Of a stretch of 5,687 bases of DNA, positions 4,937-5,687 are shown piece after piece (the first letter of the stretch is position 1; each line of letters begins with the position of its first letter). This DNA comes from Bacteroidaceae bacterium (GTDB lineage: Bacteria; Bacteroidota; Bacteroidia; Bacteroidales; Bacteroidaceae). The notes below the pieces were generated by a model. That model searched no databases, was not told where the DNA came from, and worked only from the letters and a program-made list of their open reading frames with translations. The translations under genes and the position numbers were made by a program. The DNA is taken from the NCBI GenBank assembly GCA_017628775.1, contig JAGBYN010000123.1, positions 1-5,687 on the forward strand. Reading direction: 5' to 3'.

Positions 4937-5063
4937 CGCTCACGCAATTACAAATTGTCACGCCAACGAAGATTTTAAGTACAAAAAGTAAACTGACTGC
5001 ATGATTTTTGGTTGGCGGTAAAAAAAAAGAAAAGATAGCAACACAACAAACAAAACTTAGATT

Positions 5064-5687
5064 ATGACTTTTGACATTGACTTTATACGCCGCCATTATG
5101 CGACCTTTTCGCAGCGTGTGGCTGAAATTCGTAATCGTAAGGGGGATGCTTTAACGCTTTCGGAGAAAATTCTTTTTGCCCACCTTTACACTCCCACTTC
5201 TTCTATTGATACCACATACGGCAACTTCCGTCCCGACCGCGTAGCGATGCAAGATGCTACGGCGCAGATGGCGTTGTTGCAGTTTATGAATGCCGGTATG
5301 GACAAGTCCGCCGTGCCTGCCACGATTCATTGCGACCACTTGATTTGCGCGTGTGACGGCAGTAAGGCGGACTTACCCTGTGCGCTGCGCGAAAATGCTG
5401 AGGTGTATGACTTTCTGCAGGGCGCTGCGGCACGCTACGGCATGGGATTCTGGGCGCCTGGAGCGGGCATCATCCATCAGGTGGTGTTAGAAAATTATGC
5501 CTTCCCGGGCGGTATGATGGTGGGCACCGACTCGCACACGCCGAATGCGGGCGGGTTGGGCATGATTGCCATCGGTGTGGGTGGCGCAGACGCTGTAGAC
5601 GTCTTGACGGGGATGGAATGGGAATTGCGCATTCCCCGCCGCATCGGTGTGCGCCTCACGGGAGCGCTCAGCGGATGGGCGTCGCCA
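5064..5687 (+). CDS. Aconitate hydratase, mitochondrial type (N-terminal 208 residues, runs off the right edge)
   Basis: TCA-cycle enzyme interconverting citrate and isocitrate through cis-aconitate. The visible part covers the N-terminal domains. Recognised motifs: [16 protein letters not shown] at 59-74, HCDHLI at 89-94 (Asp91/His92 equivalent to the active-site Asp100/His101 of pig aconitase), [12 protein letters not shown] at 128-139 with His138, [13 protein letters not shown] at 154-166 with the Asp-Ser-His triad, then [18 protein letters not shown] and [15 protein letters not shown] at the edge. The iron-sulfur cysteines lie further on, outside the window. The match is to the mitochondrial-type family, not AcnA/IRP or AcnB. 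The start ATG 5064 follows an A/C-rich leader without Shine-Dalgarno and gives the N terminus [10 protein letters not shown]. In Bacteroides relatives aconitase is grouped with isocitrate dehydrogenase and citrate synthase genes; that context is beyond the edge. GC content is visibly higher than in the upstream phage remnant. Confidence 0.95.
   Translation, partial: MTFDIDFIRRHYATFSQRVAEIRNRKGDALTLSEKILFAHLYTPTSSIDTTYGNFRPDRVAMQDATAQMALLQFMNAGMDKSAVPATIHCDHLICACDGSKADLPCALRENAEVYDFLQGAAARYGMGFWAPGAGIIHQVVLENYAFPGGMMVGTDSHTPNAGGLGMIAIGVGGADAVDVLTGMEWELRIPRRIGVRLTGALSGWASP

Noticed and set aside
4309..4991. Three + strand ORFs opposite and beyond the MuF-nuclease fragment
   Set aside because: Two are antisense shadows of the MuF/nuclease frame. 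The third (4713-4991) crosses the AT-rich aconitase leader and has no family character.
1..5687. CRISPR array, tRNA or rRNA genes
   Set aside because: No regularly spaced direct repeats and no cloverleaf or rRNA signature were seen on either strand.

Overview
The window looks like chromosomal DNA from a member of the Bacteroidales (Bacteroidota). Three things point there: promoter elements of the form TTTG-N20-TAnnTTTG, A-rich leaders with no Shine-Dalgarno sequence next to the start, and the closest recognisable relatives of the proteins. Genus cannot be fixed from this sequence; a Prevotellaceae-like organism is only a guess.

Layout, left to right. (1) A 38-codon 3' end of an unidentified + strand gene runs in from the left edge (to 118). 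It is followed by a perfect 20-bp hairpin that terminates both it and the convergent nagB. (2) nagB (glucosamine-6-phosphate deaminase, - strand) is complete and well conserved and has a textbook Bacteroidota promoter. (3) About 400 bases upstream of nagB form a palindrome-rich non-coding stretch, including three alternating copies of a TCCGAyATA motif that can fold into two mutually exclusive hairpins. (4) On the + strand follow a small putative membrane protein (1679-1915), a 55-base G-free leader, and a 380-residue protein with a C-terminal RidA/YjgF-type domain resembling the chorismatases FkbO, Hyg5 and XanB2. A strong hairpin terminator sits at 3330-3368.

(5) Positions 3370-4769 are a phage-derived island on the - strand. 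It holds the C-terminal part of a Mu-F/SPP1-gp7-type head morphogenesis protein, joined through a four-cysteine linker to a PD-(D/E)XK-like nuclease toxin domain of the CdiA-CT tRNase kind. The fusion is cut off at its N terminus and probably frameshifted near its C terminus. Downstream lie a three-helix holin-like protein and a 38-codon ORF overlapping it by ATGA. A compact + strand transcription unit (consensus promoter, two hairpins, intrinsic terminator, about 83 nt) lies between the toxin remnant and the holin-like gene and looks like an unannotated small RNA. (6) The right end is the first 208 codons of a mitochondrial-type aconitase, preceded by an AT-rich promoter region.

The flanking metabolic genes (nagB, aconitase) look like ordinary core genes. 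The middle is accessory. The most unusual content is the broken MuF-nuclease fusion with its frameshifted tail, the putative sRNA beside it, and the orphan chorismatase-like gene.
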